Source of the DNA: Bacillota bacterium
GTDB lineage: Bacteria > Bacillota > Clostridia > Christensenellales > Borkfalkiaceae
Reading direction: 5' to 3'
Assembly: GCA_023403375.1 (NCBI GenBank)
Contig: JAEYEN010000102.1
Coordinates: 1-6,295, forward strand
DNA length: 6,295 nucleotides
Shown: one piece after another, positions 1 through 5,156 of the stretch
Layout of the letters: each line of letters begins with the position of its first letter
Numbering within the stretch: the first letter of the stretch is position 1
Position numbers and translations under genes: made by a program
Notes under the pieces: model-generated
Databases searched by the model: none
Told to the model about the DNA's origin: nothing
Seen by the model: the letters and a program-made list of their open reading frames with translations, nothing else

Positions 1-283
1 CTTCCATATTGTACAGTACGTACTCGGCGTCTCCGTCTGTTTCTATTTTATGAACGCATTCGGGGCGTACTACGAAAAAGTCGTTTGCTTCGGCAACGAT
101 TTTTTTGCCGTCCGAACATTGGAAAAAACGACCTCTTTCAACAAAAGAGAAGTCGAAAAAGGTATGGCAATGCTCCGCTTTGTAGTGGCATTGGTTGCTG
201 TTTACGAATAAGTTAACGTCTCTGACGGTTCCGTCTTTTGACTTCGCCATTCCGAGTTTTAAGGGCATATTCTTATTATCCAT
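1..283 (-). CDS. AraC-type transcriptional regulator, N-terminal cupin sensor domain (partial)
   Basis: The minus strand is open from an ATG at 283 to the window edge, giving 94 residues; the C-terminal part lies outside. What is seen is a small beta-rich domain with an HYKAEHCHTFFDF stretch (residues 33-45), then a SFVERGRFF strand (46-54), a DGKK turn, and NDFFVVRPECVHKIE (68-81). This order (H-x-H near a strand, G in the next strand, then D-x-F-x-x-x-P-x-x-x-H) is the usual pattern of the sugar-sensing cupin domain of AraC/XylS regulators. The DNA-binding helix-turn-helix pair expected after about residue 180 cannot be seen, so another cupin protein remains possible. The start is supported by GGAG 5 bases upstream (289-292). 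It is divergent from a fructokinase/mannose-6-phosphate isomerase operon, suggesting it regulates those genes in response to a sugar (inference). Confidence 0.75.
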   Translation of the reverse strand, partial: MDNKNMPLKLGMAKSKDGTVRDVNLFVNSNQCHYKAEHCHTFFDFSFVERGRFFQCSDGKKIVAEANDFFVVRPECVHKIETDGDAEYVLYNME

Positions 284-304
284 ATTATCTCCGCGGTTAA
301 AAAA

Positions 305-335
305 GTGATAATATTTTTTTATATCATAATATCAC
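305..335. promoter_or_regulatory. Inverted repeat overlapping the regulator promoter, possible operator
   Basis: GTGATAATAT (305-314) and ATAATATCAC (326-335) are inverted copies matching at 9 of 10 positions, separated by 11 bases. The right arm covers the -10 box of the minus-strand promoter and the predicted start site falls in the spacer. A protein bound here would block transcription of the regulator gene. The arms are AT-rich, so chance is not excluded; the role as an operator is inference. Confidence 0.35.
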
Positions 336-354
336 CAAAACAGCGACAAAACAA
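319..354 (-). promoter_or_regulatory. Promoter of the AraC-type regulator gene
   Basis: On the minus strand TTGTTT (354-349), a 17-base spacer and TATTAT (331-326) form a sigma-A-type promoter. The -10 is preceded by TGA, an extended -10 element. Transcription would start near 319, leaving a leader of about 36 bases before the ATG at 283. Confidence 0.5.
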
Positions 355-450
355 TATTTATATCGAAAAAAATCATAGATTTTTTATGAATTATTGCAAA
401 TTTTTGCGGAGAATAAAATTATTTCCGGGACGGAAGAATATAAAAAATAT

Positions 451-479
451 TTTAAACAGTACAATTTTGTGTATAGATT
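451..479 (+). promoter_or_regulatory. Weak candidate promoter for the fructokinase operon
   Basis: TTTAAA (451-456), 17 bases, then TAGATT (474-479) in a strongly AT-rich stretch upstream of the kinase gene. Both boxes depart from consensus, which would fit a promoter that needs an activator such as the divergent AraC-type protein. Several other AT-rich hexamers nearby could serve equally well, so the exact position is uncertain. Confidence 0.25.
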
Positions 480-554
480 ATAAAAATAAAGCGTGATAAA
501 ATATCAGACGAAAGTAAACCGTATAAACGGCGGTCGGTCAGGCGGAAAAATAAA

Positions 555-1436
555 ATGATACTTTGTATAGGCGAAATTTTAGCCGATTTAATCGAAAAAG
601 AAGAAAACGGTCGGCATTCTTACGATATGTTTATCGGGGGTGCGCCGCTCAACGTTGCCGTAAATGCGAAGCGCGCGGGCGCGAAAGTAGGGTTTATCGG
701 CAGAGTCGGAAAAGATCCGATAGGCAAATTCCTTATAACTACAGCAAAAAAAGTAAATCTCGACTATACGGATATTCAGACAGACGGCGAAAGAAATACC
801 ACGCTCGCAATAGTTTCGCTTAATAACAGCGAGCGCGATTTCGCGTTTTTCAGACACGACGCTGCGGATTTTAATATAGACATAAGCAAAATAGATATAA
901 AGCAGTATACGGATCTTAATATCGTTCATCTGGGTTCTCTTATGTTGTCCGAAGAAAAAGGCCGTATTTTTGCCGTAAATATCGTAAAAACGGTAAAAAA
1001 TGAAGGTAAACTTTTATCCTTCGACGTGAACTTCAGAATGGATTTATATAACGATACGGAGTCTGCGATAAAAGCATATAAGCCGTTTATCGAAGCCGCT
1101 GATATATTAAAATTCAGCGACGACGAGATAAAAACTTATACAAAAAAAGAAGATCTCGGAGCCGCCGTGAAAGCGGTTAAAAAAGAGAATACCCTTTTAC
1201 TCATAAGCATGGGAAGCCGCGGCAGTATGTATGTTTATAACGACTTAAGCGGAGTAATCCAGTCAAAAAAGGTCGTTCCCGTCGATACGACGGGCGCGGG
1301 AGACGCATTCTTCGGAACGGTGCTCGCATATCTTGACGGAAAAGAATTTACGAAAGAAAATATAGAAATTGCCTTAAAAAAAGGTAACAAAGCGGGAGCC
1401 GGAACGGTTTTATTCAAAGGAGCGATAAAAATATGA
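555..1436 (+). CDS. Fructokinase, PfkB/ribokinase family carbohydrate kinase
   Basis: A 293-residue cytoplasmic sugar kinase, full length for the family. PfkB signature 1 is seen near the N-terminus: GGAPLNVAVNAKRAG (residues 28-42) followed by VGFIGRVGKDPIG; the GGAPxN form is typical of bacterial fructokinases rather than ribokinases. Signature 2 is DTTGAGDAFFG (244-254), where the GAGD loop forms the anion hole and Asp250 is the expected catalytic base. Family knowledge gives ATP + D-fructose to fructose-6-phosphate + ADP; 2-keto-3-deoxygluconate or another sugar cannot be excluded from sequence alone. The ATG at 555 is preceded by AGGCGG (540-545), a near-consensus ribosome binding site at 9 bases. 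The stop codon overlaps the start of the next gene (ATGA), indicating translational coupling with the mannose-6-phosphate isomerase, whose product meets its own at fructose-6-phosphate. Confidence 0.88.
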   Translation: MILCIGEILADLIEKEENGRHSYDMFIGGAPLNVAVNAKRAGAKVGFIGRVGKDPIGKFLITTAKKVNLDYTDIQTDGERNTTLAIVSLNNSERDFAFFRHDAADFNIDISKIDIKQYTDLNIVHLGSLMLSEEKGRIFAVNIVKTVKNEGKLLSFDVNFRMDLYNDTESAIKAYKPFIEAADILKFSDDEIKTYTKKEDLGAAVKAVKKENTLLLISMGSRGSMYVYNDLSGVIQSKKVVPVDTTGAGDAFFGTVLAYLDGKEFTKENIEIALKKGNKAGAGTVLFKGAIKI

Positions 1437-2512
1437 CGGATATAAAAAAATTAGTAAGAGAGCCGATATTTTTCGAACGCAACAGAGTTTACAGGATATA
1501 TTCCGGCGGAAAGCAGTATTCTGAAATTTTCGACGGAGCGGACGGTTACGACGACGGAACGGATAACTTTTTTCCGGAAGAATGGATCGCGAGCAAAGTA
1601 AAAGCGATAAATCCGGTATACTTTGGCAAGCGTGACGGCGTTTCGATAGTAAAGGGTACCGATATTTTCTTCGACGATTTACTTAAAGTGCATAAAGAAG
1701 AACTTTTGGGAAACAGAAAGTACGACTGCCTCGTAAAGTTTCTGGACAGCGCGATAAGATTGCCGTTTCAGGTCCATCCGACTAAAGAGTTTGCCAAAAA
1801 GAATTTTAATTCGGAATACGGAAAAACCGAAGCGTGGCTTGTTGTCGAAACGCGCGAAAACGCAAAACTTTACTTCGGATTTAAGAATAAAATTGCAAAA
1901 GAAGAATTATCCGCGCTCGAAGAAAGAAGCGAAACCGAAAAAAATATAATGGGCAACCTTCTTTTCGGCGTGGACGTAAAGCCGGGCGACGTGTGGCTTA
2001 TAAAAGCGGGACTTATACACGCTCTCGGCGCGGGATGCACCGTTATCGAAGTGCAGGAACCGACCGATTTTACAATTCAGCCCGAACGCTGGTGCGGCGA
2101 TTACCATATTTCTTATAATGAAGAATACATAGGTCTTACAAAGGAAACGGCTCTGGACGCGATAAATTACGATGTTTACGGCGACGCGGCGGTCGCCTAC
2201 GCGAAGGTTAGCCCGAAAATTACCGTAAACGAACCGTGGTATAAAAAAGAGGAACTTATTACTTACTCGGACACGCCGTGTTTTGCCGAAAACAGACACA
2301 CGATAAGTAAGGGCGGAAAGTTTACTTTAAGTTATGCGCCGAGCGTATGGATTTGTTTAGGCGGCGAAGCGGCTATAAAAGGCGAAAATTATGAACGTAA
2401 AATAAAACGCGGGGATTATTTTTATCTTCCGTACGTTGCCGAAGGCAAATTCTTTGTCACAACCGATTCTTCCGCTACGCTTATAGAGTGCCTGCCGAGT
2501 AAACAAAAATAA
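1433..2512 (+). CDS. manA: Class I mannose-6-phosphate isomerase
   Basis: A 359-residue cytoplasmic cupin metalloenzyme that interconverts mannose-6-phosphate and fructose-6-phosphate. The zinc site of the type I family can be read directly: Gln113 and His115 in PFQVHP, Glu133 in YGKTEAW, and His196 in AGLIHALGAG. Arg219 in the PERW stretch is placed where type I enzymes carry their catalytic arginine region. PGDVWLIKAGLIHALG (184-199) is the characteristic cupin strand-turn. The C-terminal part (from about 280) has the weak second cupin fold usual for the short Bacillus-type enzymes. Length is slightly above the roughly 315 residues of Bacillus ManA, mostly through a longer N-terminus. It starts inside the stop of the fructokinase gene, so the two are cotranslated. 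The operon would feed mannose or fructose into glycolysis, or supply mannose-6-phosphate for glycan synthesis. No PTS or transporter gene is visible in the window. Confidence 0.9.
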   Translation: MTDIKKLVREPIFFERNRVYRIYSGGKQYSEIFDGADGYDDGTDNFFPEEWIASKVKAINPVYFGKRDGVSIVKGTDIFFDDLLKVHKEELLGNRKYDCLVKFLDSAIRLPFQVHPTKEFAKKNFNSEYGKTEAWLVVETRENAKLYFGFKNKIAKEELSALEERSETEKNIMGNLLFGVDVKPGDVWLIKAGLIHALGAGCTVIEVQEPTDFTIQPERWCGDYHISYNEEYIGLTKETALDAINYDVYGDAAVAYAKVSPKITVNEPWYKKEELITYSDTPCFAENRHTISKGGKFTLSYAPSVWICLGGEAAIKGENYERKIKRGDYFYLPYVAEGKFFVTTDSSATLIECLPSKQK

Positions 2513-2530
2513 GAAATAAAAACAAAAAAT

Positions 2531-2560
2531 AAAACCCGTTTCTTACGAAACGGGTTTTTT
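2531..2560. terminator. Bidirectional intrinsic terminator between manA and tRNA-Glu
   Basis: AAAACCCGTTTC (2531-2542), loop TTAC, and GAAACGGGTTTT (2547-2558) form a perfect 12-bp stem. On the plus strand it ends in six T (2555-2560), 19 bases after the manA stop. On the minus strand the bases after the stem (2530 down to about 2515) read as a T-rich tract, so the same hairpin can end the convergent tRNA transcript. Confidence 0.9.
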
Positions 2561-2634
2561 GGTAGCCCCAAGGAGACTCGAATTCCTGATTTCGCCGTGA
2601 GAGGGCGACGTCTTAACCGCTTGACCATGAGGCC
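2560..2634 (-). tRNA. tRNA-Glu (anticodon CUC)
   Basis: A 72-nt cloverleaf plus encoded CCA (2562-2560). The acceptor stem pairs GGCCUCA with UGGGGCU, with G1-U72 and U5-G68 wobbles. The D arm is GUC/GAC with the GG of the D loop. The anticodon stem UCGCC/GGCGA is fully paired and the loop CUCUCAC puts CUC at 34-36. The variable loop has 4 bases. The T loop UUCGAGU is normal, but the T stem AGGAA/CUCCU ends in A53-C61 in place of the nearly universal G53-C61. The discriminator is A73. It would read GAG codons. It has its own promoter and shares a terminator with manA. Confidence 0.9.
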
Positions 2635-2652
2635 TTGAACAAGATCGAATAT

Positions 2653-2681
2653 ATTTTAACAAATAACTTTTAATTTATCAA
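2653..2681 (-). promoter_or_regulatory. Promoter of the tRNA-Glu gene
   Basis: On the minus strand TTGATA (2681-2676), a 17-base spacer, and TAAAAT (2658-2653): each box differs from consensus at one position or two. Transcription would start near 2646, about 12 bases before the mature 5' end at 2634. Confidence 0.75.
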
Positions 2682-2711
2682 GCGTTTTGACGCGTTAAGA
2701 TTAAATAGCTC

Positions 2712-2743
2712 AAAAAATAAAAAACCCGCCTGTGCCGACGGAC
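2712..2743 (-). terminator. Intrinsic terminator of the minus-strand noncoding RNA
   Basis: Minus-strand CCGUC (2741-2737), loop GGCACA, and GGCGG (2730-2726), extended outward by a U-G and a G-U pair, followed by six T, one A and six T more (2724-2712). Several stem pairs are wobbles that exist only in the minus-strand RNA, and on the plus strand no T tract follows, so it works in one direction only. Confidence 0.65.
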
Positions 2744-3000
2744 GAATTTTGATAATCCGTTTTTACACGGTGAGCGTCCTGCCTGTCGTTTCCACATTTC
2801 TTTTTTAGCGACCTTTCGGTCAAGAACACCGCTCCGCGACATTGGACTCCGGACCTCTATATTATCATTGTGGATCCCAAAACAGTCGTCCAATCGAACA
2901 TTGCAGGCAAATTTGCGGCATCGATAAGTCAAAAGATATTTATTTTAAGCGGCAACTCGTTCGGCCGCTTACGGAAAAATATCGGTAATTTTTTATTTAC
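2718..3000 (-). ncRNA. Candidate structured noncoding RNA, family not recognised
   Basis: About 283 nt are bracketed by a minus-strand promoter and terminator and contain no convincing protein frame. Seen in the sequence: a 7-bp hairpin AAGCGGC/GCCGCTT with a 10-base loop (2947-2970); a GACC-GAAA-GGTC tetraloop hairpin (2821-2810); nested helices pairing 2929-2934 with 2747-2752, 2904-2911 with 2778-2785, and a perfect 7-bp helix 2888-2894 with 2841-2847; and a 6-bp match TCCACA/TGTGGA (2874-2869 with 2796-2791) that crosses the last helix and would be a pseudoknot. A small CCGT/ACGG hairpin lies at 2757-2770. It does not match what I know of tmRNA, RNase P RNA, the SRP RNA (no GGAA-AGCAGC tip) or the common riboswitches, and as a transcript ending in a terminator it is not a leader of a downstream gene. 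A divergent 6S RNA or another large clostridial RNA class is possible. Confidence 0.6.
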
Positions 3001-3006
3001 AAATAT

Positions 3007-3035
3007 AATATATCACCAAAAAATAAAAAAATCAA
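3007..3035 (-). promoter_or_regulatory. Promoter of the minus-strand noncoding RNA
   Basis: Minus-strand TTGATT (3035-3030), a 17-base T-rich spacer, and TATATT (3012-3007) preceded by TGA, an extended -10. Transcription would start at about 3000, which is a G. It points away from the comEC promoter, with about 40 bases between the two -35 boxes. Confidence 0.6.
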
Positions 3036-3075
3036 TTTTATATAAATAATTTTGCAAAAACTTTTGCTTATGCCG

Positions 3076-3104
3076 TTGACATATTATGAGTAGTATTTTA
3101 AAAT
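3076..3104 (+). promoter_or_regulatory. Consensus promoter for comEC
   Basis: TTGACA (3076-3081), exactly 17 bases, then TAAAAT (3099-3104): a perfect -35 and a near-perfect -10. Transcription would begin near 3111, about 40 bases before the ATG at 3151. The strength suggests housekeeping sigma-A expression of comEC rather than dependence on a competence sigma factor (inference). Confidence 0.8.
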
Positions 3105-3150
3105 TATGTCGTAATATATCAAGGGGCGGCTTTTTGCCGATAGTTTACGG

Positions 3151-3354
3151 ATGAAGAAGGGAGAACGATTTATAAATTTAAGACCTGCGGTTATGCTTGC
3201 CGTCGGGATAATTTCGGGGATAATATCCGCGTATATATTCGTTTTTTATTCTTCGACGGTTTTCTTCGCTTTATGGGCGGTTTATATTTCGGTTTTTATA
3301 TTTCTTTTTATAATATTTTCAAAAACACAAAACTTTTCAATAAGAAGACGATAA
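3151..3354 (+). CDS. comEC: ComEC, N-terminal fragment before a frame change
   Basis: 67 codons that begin as ComEC proteins normally do: a short basic start, then INLRPAVMLAVGIISGIISAYIFVFY (first membrane segment, about residues 9-33) and a second hydrophobic run FFALWAVYISVFIFLFIIF (about 38-56). The last dozen residues (KTQNFSIRRR, then stop) are out of frame: the continuation of the protein is read one frame over from about 3333 onward. The ATG at 3151 has no good ribosome binding site at normal distance; AAGGGG at 3121-3126 is about 24 bases away, but a CGGC-TTTTT-GCCG hairpin (3127-3139) lies between and could bring it closer. A single missing base between about 3320 and 3345 explains the break. 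It may be a sequencing or assembly error or a real mutation. Confidence 0.7.
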   Translation: MKKGERFINLRPAVMLAVGIISGIISAYIFVFYSSTVFFALWAVYISVFIFLFIIFSKTQNFSIRRR

Positions 3355-5156
3355 CGGTTATAGCGTCGTTTATTTTATGTATTTTAGGGGCGTTTTCGGG
3401 TATAACCGTTCATAAAAATTACGAAGCTGCTGATATAGCTGAAAAATCTTATACCGTAAGCGGAAAAATAACCGCGGTCTCGGGGAGCGAAGACTCGATC
3501 GATATTATTTTAGGCGATCTCGTGTTCAAAGATACGGACGATTTTACTTCACGATATAAAATGGTCGTAAGCGTTAACGAAAATTCGTTTGATATGCCCG
3601 TAAAACAGGGGGATTATATTTCGTTTACCTCCGTCATAAAAAATCTCGGAACGGTTTATAACGACCGTCCGTCGGTTTCGTATCTTTCGGACGGCATAAA
3701 ATATTCGGCGAAAATAAGTTCGTTTTCGGAGATAAAATTCATAAAATCAAGGAGCGATGTTTTTGCCGCCGTTTCGAACTTTCTGAACAACTCGCTTAAA
3801 AAGGGACTTAAAAACACCGAAGAGTACGGGATAGCAAAAGGTCTTATTTTAGGTGGCGGCGGGAATATTTCGGACGAAACTTTGTCGACGTTCAGATTTG
3901 CGGGAGTTGCGCATATTTTTGCGGTTTCGGGACTTCATATAGCTTTTCTTGCCGGGATACTTTCGTTTGTTACCAAGGTTTTGAAGATAAAAAAGCCGAT
4001 CGGCGCGATAATAACCGTTGTTTCGATGTTCTTTTATTCGGGCGTGTGCGGTTTCACGGTTTCGTCGTTAAGAGCCGCCGTAATGTTTTCGGTTATGTCT
4101 GTAGTGGATGCGGCGTTTAATAAATACGATCCGATTCCTTCCGTCGCGTTTGCCGGGACGGTACTTTTAGCCGTATTCCCGTACGAACTTTTCGGGGCGG
4201 GATTTCTGCTTTCGTTCGGAACGACTTTATCGCTTATTCTTTTAACCGATCCCATAAAAAGGATATTCGCAAAGGCAATAAAATTCTGTTTTTTCAGAAA
4301 CGGGAAAAAGGAACCCGTTGCCCGGAATCCGCACGTTCACGAACTTAGCGATAACGAAGCGAGACTTATTATCGAAGAGAAAATAAAACTCGAAAAGCGT
4401 GACGAAAAAATAGATAAAATATCCGCGGTATCAGCCGTTCCGATAGCTTCGCTACTCGGAGCGACGCCTTTAAGCGTGTACTTTTTCGGATATTTTTCTT
4501 CCGTCTCGGCGGCGGTAAACGTAATATTCGTTCCGATAATTTCGCTTCTTTTTCCGTTCGTTATACTCGGCGCGGTCATCGGCGGAATTTTTAATATAAG
4601 CGGAGTCACGCTGTTTATTCCGAAGATTTTTATCAGGCTGATAAGAATTATTATGTGGAGAATAAACGCCGCGCCGCTCGCAGTAAGTCTGCCGTTTTAT
4701 TTTATTCCGACAATTATTTTTTATCTCGCCCTTTTATTCTTTTCCGGAATTTTTAATATCGGGCAAAAAACAAACCGCATAATAACGATAACTCTTATTT
4801 TGGTTTCGATAATTTCGTCCGTTTCGTATACTGTGTATTACGATAATTCGGTTAAACTTAAAACTTATTACGACGGATACGTTTCGGCGACACTGGTTAC
4901 TCGAAACGATACCGATATTTTAATAGTAACGTCTGAAACCACTGATTTTTACTTTATAAAGAACATTGTAAAAGAAGTTAAGGACGGCGTTATCGAAAAC
5001 GTCGTTGTATTAAACAAATCGTCTGACGTTAAAAGCGTTATCAGGGGGATGAAGGATAAAATAAAATTTTATCCGTTTCGTATTTCGGCGGCGTTGATGA
5101 GTTGTATTTTGCCTTTGCGTTCCTGCCGCTTGTTCTTCGAGAGAATCCAAACGTAA
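3273..5156 (+). CDS. comEC: ComEC/Rec2 DNA-uptake channel, main part, C-terminally truncated
   Basis: ComEC is the inner-membrane channel that carries single-stranded DNA into the cell during transformation. The frame opens at an ATG at 3273, but that start overlaps the N-terminal fragment and is probably not used; genuine ComEC sequence begins at about residue 24 (KKTITVIASFILCILGAFSG, a membrane segment). Residues 55-155 form the soluble N-terminal DUF4131/OB-like domain. The Competence domain follows, with its hallmark GLILGGGGNISDETLSTFR and HIFAVSGLHIAFLAG (190-228), GFTVSSLRAAVMF (260-272), and further membrane helices to about 520. A charged, lysine- and glutamate-rich loop of about 45 residues (340-384) interrupts the helices. 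Residues 528-604 look like the start of the C-terminal beta-lactamase-like domain, without visible HxHxDH metal residues. From about 5085-5093 the frame merely reads the antisense of hsdM, so the last 22 or so residues are not ComEC. Confidence 0.8.
   Translation: MGGLYFGFYISFYNIFKNTKLFNKKTITVIASFILCILGAFSGITVHKNYEAADIAEKSYTVSGKITAVSGSEDSIDIILGDLVFKDTDDFTSRYKMVVSVNENSFDMPVKQGDYISFTSVIKNLGTVYNDRPSVSYLSDGIKYSAKISSFSEIKFIKSRSDVFAAVSNFLNNSLKKGLKNTEEYGIAKGLILGGGGNISDETLSTFRFAGVAHIFAVSGLHIAFLAGILSFVTKVLKIKKPIGAIITVVSMFFYSGVCGFTVSSLRAAVMFSVMSVVDAAFNKYDPIPSVAFAGTVLLAVFPYELFGAGFLLSFGTTLSLILLTDPIKRIFAKAIKFCFFRNGKKEPVARNPHVHELSDNEARLIIEEKIKLEKRDEKIDKISAVSAVPIASLLGATPLSVYFFGYFSSVSAAVNVIFVPIISLLFPFVILGAVIGGIFNISGVTLFIPKIFIRLIRIIMWRINAAPLAVSLPFYFIPTIIFYLALLFFSGIFNIGQKTNRIITITLILVSIISSVSYTVYYDNSVKLKTYYDGYVSATLVTRNDTDILIVTSETTDFYFIKNIVKEVKDGVIENVVVLNKSSDVKSVIRGMKDKIKFYPFRISAALMSCILPLRSCRLFFERIQT
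5054..5074. repeat. Perfect 9-bp inverted repeat near the comEC/hsdM breakpoint
   Basis: GGATAAAAT (5054-5062) and ATTTTATCC (5066-5074) with a 3-base AAA loop. It lies in the last genuine comEC codons and contains the stop codon that ends the broken hsdM frame. The arms end 6 to 20 bases from the point where homology to both genes is lost. Confidence 0.55.

Noticed and set aside
305..496. A 63-codon plus-strand open frame in the regulator/kinase intergenic region
   Set aside because: Its composition is just AT-rich translation (runs of I, N, K, F), it has no ribosome binding site, and it overlaps the opposite-strand promoter and the inverted repeat.
2750..2900. Resemblance of the plus strand to part of Escherichia coli 6S RNA (CAAGAA, CGCTCCGCG, TTGG, then AAAACAGTCG)
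   Set aside because: The matches are short and scattered, I see no good plus-strand promoter or terminator around them, and the promoter, terminator and GAAA tetraloop all favour the minus strand. It remains worth including in a covariance-model search of both strands.
2678..2932. An 84-codon minus-strand open frame across the noncoding RNA
   Set aside because: The residues are rich in Arg and Cys with no domain or membrane pattern, it starts inside the RNA without a ribosome binding site, and it runs through the transcription terminator.
3320..3345. Programmed -1 ribosomal frameshifting in comEC
   Set aside because: No slippery heptamer is in the correct phase in the overlap and no clear downstream stem-loop or pseudoknot follows; an indel is simpler.
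5085..5156. The last 22 or so codons of the comEC frame as genuine protein
   Set aside because: They are the exact antisense of the HsdM coding sequence around GIQTYVWILSKNK, which is clearly the real gene there.
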